Assembly (NCBI RefSeq): GCF_052078665.1
Contig: NZ_JBQJIK010000046.1
Span: 1-64,000, forward strand
Direction of reading: 5' to 3'
Source: Inquilinus sp052078665
GTDB taxonomy: Bacteria > Pseudomonadota > Alphaproteobacteria > DSM-16000 > Inquilinaceae
Length of the DNA: 64,000 bases
In this document: piece after piece, positions 16,283-23,993 of the stretch
Layout of the letters: every line of letters starts with the position of its first letter
Position numbering within the stretch: position 1 is the first letter of the stretch
Position numbers and translations under genes: made by a program
The notes under the pieces: model-generated
What the model was told of the DNA's origin: nothing
The model's input: the letters and a program-made list of their open reading frames with translations, nothing else
Databases searched by the model: none

Positions 16283-18034
16283 TCACTTCGCGGGGATCTT
16301 CACCGTGAAGCGGGCGCCGGGGCGCCCCTCGCGGTTCTCGGCGAAGATCTGGCCGCGATGGGCGGTGATGATCTGCTTGGAGATGCTGAGGCCCAGGCCG
16401 GAATGGGTGCCAAACTTTTCCCCGGCCGGGCGCTCGGTGTAGAACCGGTCGAAGATCGCCTCCAGCTTGCCGGCCGGGATGCCGGGGCCGTCATCCTCGA
16501 TGGTCGCGATCACCCAGCCGCCCTCGCGCCGGGCGCGCAGGGTGATGGCGCCGTCGGGCGGCGAGAACGAGATCGCGTTGGTGATCAGGTTGCGGAACAC
16601 CTGCACCAGCCGGTCCTCGATGCCGGGCACGGTCAGGGCCGAGCCGGGCGGCAGGCTCAGGCTGATCCTGAGGCCGGTGTCCTCCAGCGTGGCCTTGTAC
16701 AGCTCGGTCAGCATGCCGACCATGCGGCCGATGTCGACCGTCCCGGTCTCGGCCCGCGACAGCTCGGCATCGAGGCGCGAGGCGTCGGAGATGTCGGTGA
16801 TCAGCCGATCCAGGCGCTGCACGTCCTCCAGGATGATGGCCATCAGCCGGCGCTGCTGCGCCGGGTCGGTGACCCGGGCGGTGGTCTCGACCGCGCTGCG
16901 CAGCGAGGTCAGCGGGTTCTTGATCTCGTGCGAGACATCGGCGGCGAAGCGCTCGATCGCGTCGATCCGGGTCCACAGCGCCGCGGTCATGGCCCTGAGC
17001 GCCGAGGCCAGCTCGCCGATCTCGTCGCGCCGGCCGCTCATGTCCGGGATCTCGATCTTGCGGCCGCGGCCCTGCTGCACCCGCTCCGCCGCCCGGGCCA
17101 GCCGGCGGATCGGCCGGGTGATGGTGCCGGCCAGGTACAGCGACAGGATGATGGTGACGCCCAGCGCGATGGCGAACACCTTCAGGATCTCCTCGCGCAC
17201 CGTCTGCAGGTTGCCCTCGATGTTGACGCCCTCGCGGGTCATCAGCACCGCGCCCAGCACCAGCCGCACGCGCTGCACCGGCACGGCGACGCCGAGCATC
17301 AGCTTGCCGTCCTCGCGGGTCCAGATCTGGCGGCCGATGCCGCCGCTCAGCGCGGCGCGGACGCTGGCATAGTCGTTGGCCTGCTGGTCCTGGCGCTCGA
17401 CATAGGTCGGCCAGCGTTTGCGCGGCCCGGCGAATTCGGTCGACCAGTCGTAGATCGCGTCCCAGAGACCGCGCAGCCAGCCCTTGTATTGCGGCGCCAA
17501 CAGCGGCCGCACCTCGATGATGCCGCCGGGCTGGCCCAGCATCCGGCTGTCGGCCACCAGCTTGCCGTCGGCGCCGAACAGCCGCGCCCTAGTGTCGTTG
17601 GTCTGGTACACCCGGCGCACGATCTGGCGGGCGTTGTCCGGGTCCAGCGACTGCACCGTGTCGACCCCGCCGACCACCGCCGCCTCGGCCAGGTTGGCGG
17701 CCAGGATCGTGGCCTCGGCGTCGAGCGAGGACAGCTCGTTCTCGATCAGCCGCTCCTGGTAGGACGACAGGTACAGCATGCCGCCGACCAACATCATCAG
17801 CGCCATCATGTTGACGGCCAGGACGCGGGCAGTGAGCTTGGAGAAGAAGCGCCGGCGCATGCGCGCGACCGGCGCGTCGACGGCGCGGCCGCCGACCGGG
17901 GTCGCGGTGATCGGCTCGGCAACCGGCTCCAGCGCGGCGGCCTCGGTGGCGGCGCCGATCGCGTCGGGGCTGGCCTCGGCCGGCTCGCCGAGGCGCGGCG
18001 CGGGGCCGCGGGAGGCTCTCAACGTGGCCGTCAT
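16283..18034 (-). CDS. chvG: Sensor histidine kinase ChvG (ExoS-type)
   Basis: A 583-residue inner-membrane kinase. About 60 cytoplasmic residues precede TM1 (about 70-91); a large periplasmic sensor follows (92-285); TM2 (about 286-303) leads into a HAMP linker, the phosphoacceptor His369 in DVSHEIKNPLTSL, and a HATPase domain (EDDGPGIP, GLGLSISKQIITAH). ChvG senses envelope or acid stress and phosphorylates ChvI, controlling exopolysaccharide, motility and virulence or symbiosis genes in Rhizobiales. The long Ala/Pro-rich N-terminus is unusual, and a later start is possible. Confidence 0.95.
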   Translation of the reverse strand: MTATLRASRGPAPRLGEPAEASPDAIGAATEAAALEPVAEPITATPVGGRAVDAPVARMRRRFFSKLTARVLAVNMMALMMLVGGMLYLSSYQERLIENELSSLDAEATILAANLAEAAVVGGVDTVQSLDPDNARQIVRRVYQTNDTRARLFGADGKLVADSRMLGQPGGIIEVRPLLAPQYKGWLRGLWDAIYDWSTEFAGPRKRWPTYVERQDQQANDYASVRAALSGGIGRQIWTREDGKLMLGVAVPVQRVRLVLGAVLMTREGVNIEGNLQTVREEILKVFAIALGVTIILSLYLAGTITRPIRRLARAAERVQQGRGRKIEIPDMSGRRDEIGELASALRAMTAALWTRIDAIERFAADVSHEIKNPLTSLRSAVETTARVTDPAQQRRLMAIILEDVQRLDRLITDISDASRLDAELSRAETGTVDIGRMVGMLTELYKATLEDTGLRISLSLPPGSALTVPGIEDRLVQVFRNLITNAISFSPPDGAITLRARREGGWVIATIEDDGPGIPAGKLEAIFDRFYTERPAGEKFGTHSGLGLSISKQIITAHRGQIFAENREGRPGARFTVKIPAK

Positions 18035-18087
18035 GGCATCATGCGGCGATCAGCACCGCGGCCGGGATGGGACGGCCGCCGGGACGC

Positions 18088-18786
18088 TCAAGCCTCCTTG
18101 TAGCGGTAGCCGACGCCGTACAGCGTCTCGATATGGCCGAACTCGGTGTCGAGCGCCTTGAACTTCTTGCGGATGCGCTTGATGTGGCTGTCGATGGTGC
18201 GGTCGTCGACATAGATGTGCTCGCCATAGGCGGCGTCCATCAGCTGGTCGCGGCTCTTGACGTGGCCGGGGCGGATCGCCAGCGCCTTGACCAGCAGGAA
18301 CTCGGTGACGGTCAGGTCGATGGTCTCGCCGCGCCACAGGCAGGCGTGGCGGTTGCCGTCGAGCGTCAGGTCGCCGCGGGTCACCACGGCGGCGGGATCG
18401 GCCGGGGTGGTGTCGGTGGCCAGCTGCTCGCGCCGCAGCAGGGCACGGATGCGCTCGATCAGCAGGCGCTGCGAGAACGGCTTCTTGATGTAGTCGTCGG
18501 CGCCCATGCGCAGGCCGAGCAGCTCGTCGACCTCGTCGTCCTTCGAGGTCAGGAAGATCACCGGCATGTTGGTGGTCTTGCGCAGCCGGCCCAGCAGTTC
18601 CATCCCGTCCATGCGCGGCATCTTGATGTCGAGCACGGCCAGGTCGACCGGCTTCTGCGCCAGCCCGCGCAGCGCCTCGTCGCCGTCGGAGAAGGTGCGG
18701 ACCTCATAGCCTTCCGACTCCAGCGACATCGCGACCGATGTCAGGATGTTGCGATCGTCGTCGACGAGCGCGATCGTCTGGGCCAT
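18088..18786 (-). CDS. chvI: Response regulator ChvI
   Basis: A 232-residue OmpR-family regulator: receiver domain with phospho-acceptor Asp53 (LAVLDIKMPRMDG) and Lys in YIKKPFS, and a C-terminal winged helix (SRDQLMDAAYGEHIYVDDRTIDSHIKRIRKKF). Partner of ChvG, whose gene starts 53 bp downstream. The ATG at 18786 is chosen because MAQTIALVDDD is the family start; 23 further codons are open upstream. It is divergent from the interrupted hugZ-like gene, with a 141-bp shared promoter region that contains a small inverted repeat ACGCC-N6-GGCGT at 18848-18863. Confidence 0.96.
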   Translation of the reverse strand: MAQTIALVDDDRNILTSVAMSLESEGYEVRTFSDGDEALRGLAQKPVDLAVLDIKMPRMDGMELLGRLRKTTNMPVIFLTSKDDEVDELLGLRMGADDYIKKPFSQRLLIERIRALLRREQLATDTTPADPAAVVTRGDLTLDGNRHACLWRGETIDLTVTEFLLVKALAIRPGHVKSRDQLMDAAYGEHIYVDDRTIDSHIKRIRKKFKALDTEFGHIETLYGVGYRYKEA

Positions 18787-18800
18787 GGCCCCCTCCACTC

Positions 18801-19439
18801 TCACCACCCGCCCCCGGCGGGCACATTTGCATTGCCGGGGACGCTGGACGCCCAATATGGCGTATTCGCGGCCAAATTGTCACTCGGACGAGGTAATCTC
18901 CAAGAAAACCAGCGAGGTAGCGGCGCGATGACGACATCAGAGCTCGCCCCGGCCGAACGGGCCCGGCTCCTGCTGCGCAGCCTGGACTGTGATCTGCCAG
19001 ATGCTTTGATCTGGGCCGGATCTCGCCGGATAAGGCCGGATGAGGCCGGACGGGCGCGGAGACGCTGGGGTTGTGGGGCGGGGGGCGGCGGATCGTCGTC
19101 GTCGGGCGATTTGATCCGCAAGGGCTTCCGCGCCACTTGGTTTGATCCCGCGGCGCGGCTCTTAAACGGGGGCAGCTGGATCTCGGGCGCGAGGGCGTCG
19201 AGCAGCGAAGCCGGACCGCGACAATCACCGCTGCGCTTCGTCTGGTCTGGAAACCCCGAAGTCGAGATGTTGATCTGTGAAAGATTGAGCGCAAAACCGT
19301 CGCCGATAATGATGGTGGCGCCTTGCCCCACGTCACCGATGTTAATCGTCCTGGGTTTCTCGTCCCTATCCGAGTCTCTAGGCTTTGTTTTCTCTATGAT
19401 TTTGCCGCGCAATCGTTCCGGAATATCCTTCTTGTCCAT
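18801..19439 (-). CDS. Hypothetical prophage gene reading out through the left end
   Basis: The frame opens at ATG 19439 and stays open for 212 codons. The first about 65 residues look like real protein (charged start MDKKDIPERLRGKIIEKTK, then a GDVGQGATIIIGDG segment and QINIS); the remainder is Pro/Arg/Ser-rich. It crosses the prophage end at 18988, so the last 62 residues would be encoded by host DNA, and it covers the candidate transposase sites. Function unknown. Either the true gene is shorter and degenerate, or its C-terminus depends on where the phage inserts. AT-rich upstream DNA (19440-19480) is a plausible promoter. Confidence 0.4.
   Translation of the reverse strand: MDKKDIPERLRGKIIEKTKPRDSDRDEKPRTINIGDVGQGATIIIGDGFALNLSQINISTSGFPDQTKRSGDCRGPASLLDALAPEIQLPPFKSRAAGSNQVARKPLRIKSPDDDDPPPPAPQPQRLRARPASSGLIRRDPAQIKASGRSQSRLRSRSRARSAGASSDVVIAPLPRWFSWRLPRPSDNLAANTPYWASSVPGNANVPAGGGW
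18928..18987 (+). pseudogene. hugZ-like gene, 5' fragment (interrupted by prophage)
   Basis: Twenty codons from ATG 18928, with GAGGT 9 bp upstream, encode MTTSELAPAERARLLLRSLD. Joined across the prophage to codon CGC at 63676, the frame continues RAALATLDGDG..., the expected N-terminal region of HugZ-type heme-utilisation/pyridoxamine 5'-phosphate oxidase family proteins (usual pattern ARxLLRxADRAALATL). The 3' part is at 63671-64000. The split leaves an intact promoter and start but no domain. Confidence 0.87.
18983..18987. repeat. Target-site duplication TGGAC, left copy
   Basis: TGGAC directly precedes the prophage and recurs directly after it (63671-63675). A 5-bp duplication is the hallmark of Mu-type transposition. 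Confidence 0.92.
18994..19148. repeat. Left-end transposase-binding site array (L1-L3 candidates)
   Basis: Three related 19-bp sites: 18994-19012 (core GCCAGATGCTTTGATC), 19099-19117 (ending GATTTGATCC) and 19130-19148 (GCGCCACTTGGTTTGATCC). Sites 1 and 3 match the inverted right-end sites at 13/19 or more positions; site 2 matches site 3 at 12/19. Mu has three MuA sites at each end, so this is the likely equivalent. Confidence 0.75.
19015..19050 (+). repeat. Four GCCGGA repeats at exact 10-bp spacing
   Basis: GCCGGA occurs at 19015, 19025, 19035 and 19045, one per helical turn, between the first and second left-end transposase sites. This phasing places all copies on one DNA face and suggests cooperative protein binding or bending. 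Confidence 0.7.
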
Positions 19440-19595
19440 CGTCCCCGTTATCCTTCATTAAATTTTATTATAGGTAGGATGAAAAACCATTCCCAGGGCG
19501 ATGGCAACGGGATTCGCTCATGCGTATAAGCGGAGCGAAGCATCGTTGCGCGGATGCCACAACAAAACGTCGGCGGCTCGCTAACCGCGGCGGAA

Positions 19596-19967
19596 TCAGC
19601 GCCGCAGGGCGTCTCTGATGGAGGCGACCGCTCGGTCCAAACGGACCCCAGCCTCGGTCATCTGTGCGGCGGCCTCATTGTCGTTGCGCTTGGTCAGGAC
19701 GCGGATGGCTTCCCCAGCCACCCGGCGAGCCGAGGCTATGGTATCCACCGCCCAGGTGAGCTCGGCCGACCTGTCGGCTGAAGGCAGCAGTCCCCACCGG
19801 CCGATAGCCTCATTGCAGGCCAACTCCCGCCGGCCATCCACAACTCCGTTCCTCTCGCAATAAACAACGACGTCAGTAAGAACTGGTCGCGCCCTGTCGG
19901 TTATTTCGGCTCCAAGGGCACTGCCGCATGACAATAGCGCGGCCATCAACAATCCAATGCGACGCAT
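19596..19967 (-). CDS. Small exported protein of unknown function
   Basis: 123 residues with a clear signal peptide (MRRIGLLMAALLSCGSALGAE, cleavage after ALG-A or GA-E). The mature part is helical and contains two Cys (VVYCERNG, ELACNEA) that could form a disulphide. It lies between the repressor and the left end, transcribed with the repressor, in the position where temperate phages carry genes expressed in the lysogen. Such an exported product could act at the envelope, for instance in superinfection exclusion, but that is only inferred from position. Confidence 0.62.
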   Translation of the reverse strand: MRRIGLLMAALLSCGSALGAEITDRARPVLTDVVVYCERNGVVDGRRELACNEAIGRWGLLPSADRSAELTWAVDTIASARRVAGEAIRVLTKRNDNEAAAQMTEAGVRLDRAVASIRDALRR

Positions 19968-19982
19968 TCCACGCTCCCAATA

Positions 19983-20486
19983 TCAGCCGGCCTTTCTAAG
20001 GATACGCAGGACTTCTGCGGCGCCGACTTTCTGGCCGTCCTGCTTTCGCTCCATTTCCAGCTCGTATAGCTCGAAGATGAAGTCACCCAAGGCGGCCGGG
20101 TCGGCTTCGCGATCGAGATCATCCAGCAGTTCCGCGATCGTCTCGATCGACTCCCGCATCAGCTTCGGATCCCAGCCGTAGCCGGCCGGTGCTTCGTGCA
20201 GATGCGCCGGCCTGGCGCGATCGTTGGGCTGGTAGAGCGGCTGGTCGGCCGCCCACGGTCGTTCGCGCCGCCACATCGGGCCCTCGCCTGTCGCGAGCCA
20301 ATCCAACGACAAATCAAGGGCTTCGGCGGCTCTGGCCATGTGGCTGAAACCGGGGTCGGTTTGACCGCTGGTCCACTTCCGGATGCCCGACAGAGACAGA
20401 TCGATCTGCTCGGAGAGCATCTCGCCGGTCACCTTCGCCGCCTTCATCGCGGTGCGCAGACGGTCGCCAACGGTCTGACTGTTCAT
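19983..20486 (-). CDS. Prophage repressor, XRE-type HTH
   Basis: A 167-residue protein with an N-terminal helix-turn-helix (residues about 7-65: VGDRLRTAMKAAKVTGEMLSEQ...SLSGIRKWTSGQTDPGFSHMARAAEALDLSLDWLATGEG), the pattern of phage CI/c-type repressors. The C-terminal part is acidic and helical and has no LexA-type Ser/Lys peptidase motif, so induction by RecA-stimulated self-cleavage is unlikely. It is divergent from the Ner/transposase operon, exactly as the Mu c gene, and the 235-bp region between contains candidate operators. Confidence 0.85.
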   Translation of the reverse strand: MNSQTVGDRLRTAMKAAKVTGEMLSEQIDLSLSGIRKWTSGQTDPGFSHMARAAEALDLSLDWLATGEGPMWRRERPWAADQPLYQPNDRARPAHLHEAPAGYGWDPKLMRESIETIAELLDDLDREADPAALGDFIFELYELEMERKQDGQKVGAAEVLRILRKAG

Positions 20487-20507
20487 CGGTCAAACCGTCA
20501 GATTCAG

Positions 20508-20631
20508 AAGATGCCGCAAGAGGCGCCTTACAGTTCTATAAGTGCCTGATATGGCATCTTTTTCCAGAAAGCGGCAATCGCCACCAGAAAAAGTAACCGT
20601 AAAGTCCTCTTTCGCCGTTGCCGAAGATGCC
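20508..20631. promoter_or_regulatory. Early control region with AAGATGCC operator candidates
   Basis: The intergenic region 20487-20721 is AT-richer than its surroundings. AAGATGCC occurs at 20508-20515 and 20624-20631, and its reverse complement at 20553-20560; the last is part of a quasi-palindrome whose core is TGCC-TGATAT-GGCA (20543-20556). Likely binding sites for the adjacent repressor and/or Ner. Confidence 0.55.
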
Positions 20632-20645
20632 GAATAAGGTATTCT
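20618..20645 (+). promoter_or_regulatory. Predicted early promoter
   Basis: A -35-like TTGCCG (20618-20623) and -10-like TATTCT (20640-20645) are spaced 16 bp. One AAGATGCC motif lies entirely within the spacer, so repressor binding there would block RNA polymerase. The transcript would have a roughly 70-nt leader before the Ner-like gene. Confidence 0.5.
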
Positions 20646-20674
20646 CATGACGTTCGTAAGTCCGATTTGCCGAT

Positions 20675-20697
20675 AAAAACCGCCCTGGGAGGGGCGG
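20675..20697 (-). terminator. Intrinsic terminator on the minus strand, early leader region
   Basis: Read leftwards, a 6-bp GC stem (20680-20685 with 20692-20697) is followed by TTTTTA. It would stop antisense transcripts from running into the repressor region; on the plus strand it forms only a leader hairpin without a T run. Confidence 0.5.
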
Positions 20698-20721
20698 CAT
20701 TCACAACCAACAAGAGACACG

Positions 20722-21000
20722 ATGCGCAGCACGCTGAAGGACACGCCGGGACCGCTGGTCCGGGCCTGGGTTCACATCAAAGGGAAAACCCTAACCCAGG
20801 TCGCGATAAACGCGGGATTGCAGCCCGCGGCCTGCCGGATAGCCCTTGGCACAGCCCACTACGCCGGCGAGTCGGCCATTGCCCAGTACCTTGGGAAGAC
20901 CCCCGAGGAACTGTGGCCGCGGCGCCTCGCCGACCGTGCCGAAAGGAAGAATAAGGCCCAACGGCCGGCTGCGCACCGTGAAAAACGGAGCGCCAAATGA
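20722..21000 (+). CDS. ner: Ner-like winged-helix DNA-binding protein
   Basis: 92 residues matching the Ner/Nlp (SfsB) fold: VHIKGKTLTQVAINAGLQPAACRIALGTAHYAGESAIAQYLGKTPEELWPRRL at about 17-70, with the family end motif LGxTPEExWPxR. In Mu, Ner is the first early gene product and represses both the repressor and early promoters so that lytic growth proceeds in a controlled way. First gene of the early operon here, and it overlaps the next start. Confidence 0.88.
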   Translation: MRSTLKDTPGPLVRAWVHIKGKTLTQVAINAGLQPAACRIALGTAHYAGESAIAQYLGKTPEELWPRRLADRAERKNKAQRPAAHREKRSAK

Positions 21001-21428
21001 ACAGGGAAGAACACGTCCCGCTTGCGGACCCCAACCGCCAGCGGCTGATCAAGACCTTCGCCAGCCTGGCCAACCTGACGATCGACGACATCCACCACCT
21101 GACGACGCTGGCCGTCCTGATCCGGAGCGGCCGGATCGTCCCGTCCCGCGATCTGTCGCCGGTGGCGCTGGAGCGCCTGCCGGCCACGGCTGAGGCGGCG
21201 CCGATGCCGAGCTGGGCGCAGCTGTCGGCCGAGGGCAACCTGACGATCGACCTGGGCCAGGTCGAGACGTTCACGATCACCACCCCCACCGGACGGCGGC
21301 GGCTGCTGATCGGAGCCCGCGCAGGCGTCCAGATAGCGGTCGATGGCGAGCGGTTCGACGTCACCCGGCGGGAGCTGCCGGGCGGCGACGACTGGCTGAT
21401 CGCTCCGAAGCCGGCGGGTGCGCCATGA
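20997..21428 (+). CDS. Hypothetical early protein
   Basis: 143 residues, not recognised. The first half is helical (LIKTFASLANLTIDDIHHLTTLAVLIRSG); the second half is predicted beta-rich (NLTIDLGQVETFTITTPTGRRRLLIGA). Its ATG overlaps the Ner stop and its stop overlaps the next gene, so it is translated as part of the early block ahead of the transposase. Confidence 0.72.
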   Translation: MNREEHVPLADPNRQRLIKTFASLANLTIDDIHHLTTLAVLIRSGRIVPSRDLSPVALERLPATAEAAPMPSWAQLSAEGNLTIDLGQVETFTITTPTGRRRLLIGARAGVQIAVDGERFDVTRRELPGGDDWLIAPKPAGAP

Positions 21429-21892
21429 CGCGCCGCGTCTCCGACCCGGGCCAGCCCAGCCTGCTGGAGTGGCAGCCGGCCAAGGTGGTGAAGCGCTTCG
21501 CGGCCGAGCTGATCCGGGCCGCCAGCCTGCGCGCCAAGCTGTGCCGCGGGCTGAAGCTGACGCTGAAGGAGTGCGGCATGACCCGGGCCGAGGTGGCCAA
21601 GGGCATGTCGGACTATCTGGGGGAGACGATAACCCCAGGCGCCTTGAACACCTACGTCTCGGAGTCGATGGACGACCGCATCGTCAACGCGGTGCGCTTC
21701 ATCGCCTTCGTCGCGGTGACCGGCGACCCGCGGCCCCTGAATGCCCTCTTGGAGGAGCTGGGGCTGGTCGTCATCGAGCGGAAATATCTTCCCTGGATCG
21801 AGGTCGGAATGCTGCGCGAGCAGCAGGACAAGCTTGGCCGTGACATCGATTCGGCCCGGCGGCGGGCGACTTCGGGGGTCGCCCGTGACTGA
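21425..21892 (+). CDS. Hypothetical early protein, possible DNA-binding
   Basis: 155 residues, not firmly recognised. The middle resembles a helix-turn-helix (LTLKECGMTRAEVAKGMSDYLGETITPGALNTYVSES, about 46-82), followed by a segment typical of XRE-like regulators found just before the transposase gene in Mu-like phages. The gene overlaps the transposase start (GTGACTGA). Confidence 0.7.
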   Translation: MTRRVSDPGQPSLLEWQPAKVVKRFAAELIRAASLRAKLCRGLKLTLKECGMTRAEVAKGMSDYLGETITPGALNTYVSESMDDRIVNAVRFIAFVAVTGDPRPLNALLEELGLVVIERKYLPWIEVGMLREQQDKLGRDIDSARRRATSGVARD

Positions 21893-23981
21893 CGCCTGGA
21901 AGACGGCCGAGGGCTGGGCAGCCGAAGGGCTGCCGGAGCTACCCGGAACCAAGGCAGGCCTGCTCGATCGTGCCCGGCGCGAAAACTGGCCCTTCCGCGA
22001 TCGCCAGGGCCGCGGCGGCGGGCGGGAGTACCCGCTGTCGGCCCTGCCGAAGGCGGCGCGGGTCGAGTTCGGCCGGCGCCAGCTGATCTCGGCCTCGCGG
22101 AGCGCGCCGCCGGCGCCGATCGCCGCGCCGGTGCCGACGCATCTGCTGAAGGACCACCAGCGGAAGTGCATGGAGGCCAGGGCCGCGGTGCTGGCCGAGG
22201 TCGACCATCTGGCGCTGACCGTCGGCCATGTCCAGGCCCGGCTGCTGGTCGAGCAGGGCGCGGCGGACGGGTCGCTGGACCCGTCGCTGCAGCGCCTGGT
22301 CGACCGGGCGAACGACCGCCAGGGCGGGCGCGTCGGCGTGTCGGCGGTGACGCTGAAGCGCTGGCACACCGCCCGGGCCCGGGGCGGCGTGCCCGCCCTG
22401 GCGCCGAAGCCGGCCAAGGTCGCGTCGGCCAAGGTGCCGGGCTGGCTGCCGATCTTCCTGGACCTGTACCAGATCCACGGCAAGCCGAGCGTCGCGGCCT
22501 GCTGGCACCGGCTGGACCGAGCCCTGCCCGAAGGCATGGCGAAGCCGCCGCTGCGCACGGTGCAGCGCGCGATCGAGCAGATGCCGGCGCTGGAGCGGAA
22601 CCGGGGCCGGATGGGCGTCCGCGCCCTGCGGGCGCTGAAGGCCTACACCACCCGCGACGTCAGCGAGCTGTGGCCGGCGGCGGTCTATGTCCCCGACGGC
22701 CACACGCTGAAGGCGACGGTGGCGCACCCGATCCACGGCCGGCCGTTCCGCCCGGAAATCACCAGCATCATCGACGTGCACACGGGCCGGATCGCCGGGT
22801 GGTCGGCGGCGCTGTCGGAGAACACCATCGGCACGCTGGACGCCTGCCGCCATGCCTTCGAGCGGTCCGGCGTCCCAGACATGTGGTACAGCGACCGCGG
22901 CCGCGGCTTCAACAACGAAGCCTTCGACGACGAGATCGCCGGCTTCATCCACCGCTGGCAGATCACGAAATGGCAGGCCCGGGCCTATGACGCCCAGGCC
23001 CGCGGCGTGATCGAGCGCAGCCACCAATCCCTGTGGGTCACCGGCGCCCGGTTCCTGCCCTCCTATGAGGGCCGGGACGTCGATAAACAGACCTATAAGC
23101 GGGTTTCAACGGCCATCAAGCGCGACATCGAGGAGCTGGGCGCCAGCCCGCTGCTGATGGATTGGGACGCGTTCCTGGCGTGGTGCCAGGACCAGGTCGA
23201 CGCCTACAACGACCGGCCGCACAGCGACCTGCCGAAGATCCTGGACCCGGCGCTGGGGCGGAAGCGGCACCAGAGCCCCAACGAGGTGTGGCAGGCGGCG
23301 ATCGCCGCCGGCTGGACCCCCGACATCCTGTCGGCCGAGGAGCACCCCGACCTGTACCGGCCGCAGGCCGAGGTGACGGTCAACCGCTGCATCGTGCGGT
23401 TCCGCGGCAACGCCTATTTCAGCGACGAGCTGGAGCTGTGGCACGGCCGCAAGGTGCTGCTGGCCTACGACATCCACGACGCCACGCGCGTCTGGGTCCG
23501 TGGCCTGGACCAGCAGCTGATCTGCACGGCTGAGTGGAACGCGCACCAGACCAGCTATGTGCCGGTGTCGGTGGCGCAGGACGCCCATCAGAAGCGGAAC
23601 GTGGACCGGCTGAAGCGCAACCAGGCGCAGGCCCGCAGGATCGAGGCCGAGCTGGGCCCGGCGCTGATCGACGTCCAGGCGGCGCGGCCGCTGGAGCCGG
23701 AGACGATCATCCGGGCGGAAACCGCCTTCGTCCGCCTGGACGCCCGGGCCGAGGCCGAGGCCGCGGCAGCGGTGGAGCCCCCGGCCGCGCCGGCGGGCCG
23801 GCCGCGGTTCAAGGACGAGCTGCATTTCGCGCGCTGGATCACAGCCAACCCCGACGAGGCAACCCCGGGCGACGCCGCCCTGGCGCGGGACCTGGTGAAG
23901 AAGCCGAACGCCCGGATGTGGCTGGAGTGCGAGGGGGTCGACATCGAAGCCCTGCGGGCCATCGCCCGCCGGGCCGCTTAA
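21885..23981 (+). CDS. A: Mu-type DDE transposase (MuA)
   Basis: A 698-residue transposase that binds the prophage ends, nicks them and joins them to target DNA, for both integration and replicative transposition. The N-terminal MuA-type winged helix begins AWKTAEGWAAEGLPELPGTKAGLLDRARRENW. The catalytic triad is visible: Asp271 (YVPDGHTL), Asp337 (MWYSDRGRGFNN) and Glu377 (GVIERSHQSLW), close to the D269/D336/E392 of Mu. A C-terminal beta-barrel and an acidic/Ala-rich tail, which in Mu contacts MuB and ClpX, follow. Start GTG 21885 is set by overlap with the previous gene and by the conserved N-terminus. Confidence 0.96.
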   Translation: MTDAWKTAEGWAAEGLPELPGTKAGLLDRARRENWPFRDRQGRGGGREYPLSALPKAARVEFGRRQLISASRSAPPAPIAAPVPTHLLKDHQRKCMEARAAVLAEVDHLALTVGHVQARLLVEQGAADGSLDPSLQRLVDRANDRQGGRVGVSAVTLKRWHTARARGGVPALAPKPAKVASAKVPGWLPIFLDLYQIHGKPSVAACWHRLDRALPEGMAKPPLRTVQRAIEQMPALERNRGRMGVRALRALKAYTTRDVSELWPAAVYVPDGHTLKATVAHPIHGRPFRPEITSIIDVHTGRIAGWSAALSENTIGTLDACRHAFERSGVPDMWYSDRGRGFNNEAFDDEIAGFIHRWQITKWQARAYDAQARGVIERSHQSLWVTGARFLPSYEGRDVDKQTYKRVSTAIKRDIEELGASPLLMDWDAFLAWCQDQVDAYNDRPHSDLPKILDPALGRKRHQSPNEVWQAAIAAGWTPDILSAEEHPDLYRPQAEVTVNRCIVRFRGNAYFSDELELWHGRKVLLAYDIHDATRVWVRGLDQQLICTAEWNAHQTSYVPVSVAQDAHQKRNVDRLKRNQAQARRIEAELGPALIDVQAARPLEPETIIRAETAFVRLDARAEAEAAAAVEPPAAPAGRPRFKDELHFARWITANPDEATPGDAALARDLVKKPNARMWLECEGVDIEALRAIARRAA

Positions 23982-23993
23982 GGGAGGGAATTC

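Noticed and set aside
19015..19050. GCCGGA repeats as a CRISPR or VNTR
   Set aside because: The unit is only 10 bp and confined to four copies within the transposase-site array, so a protein-binding array fits better.
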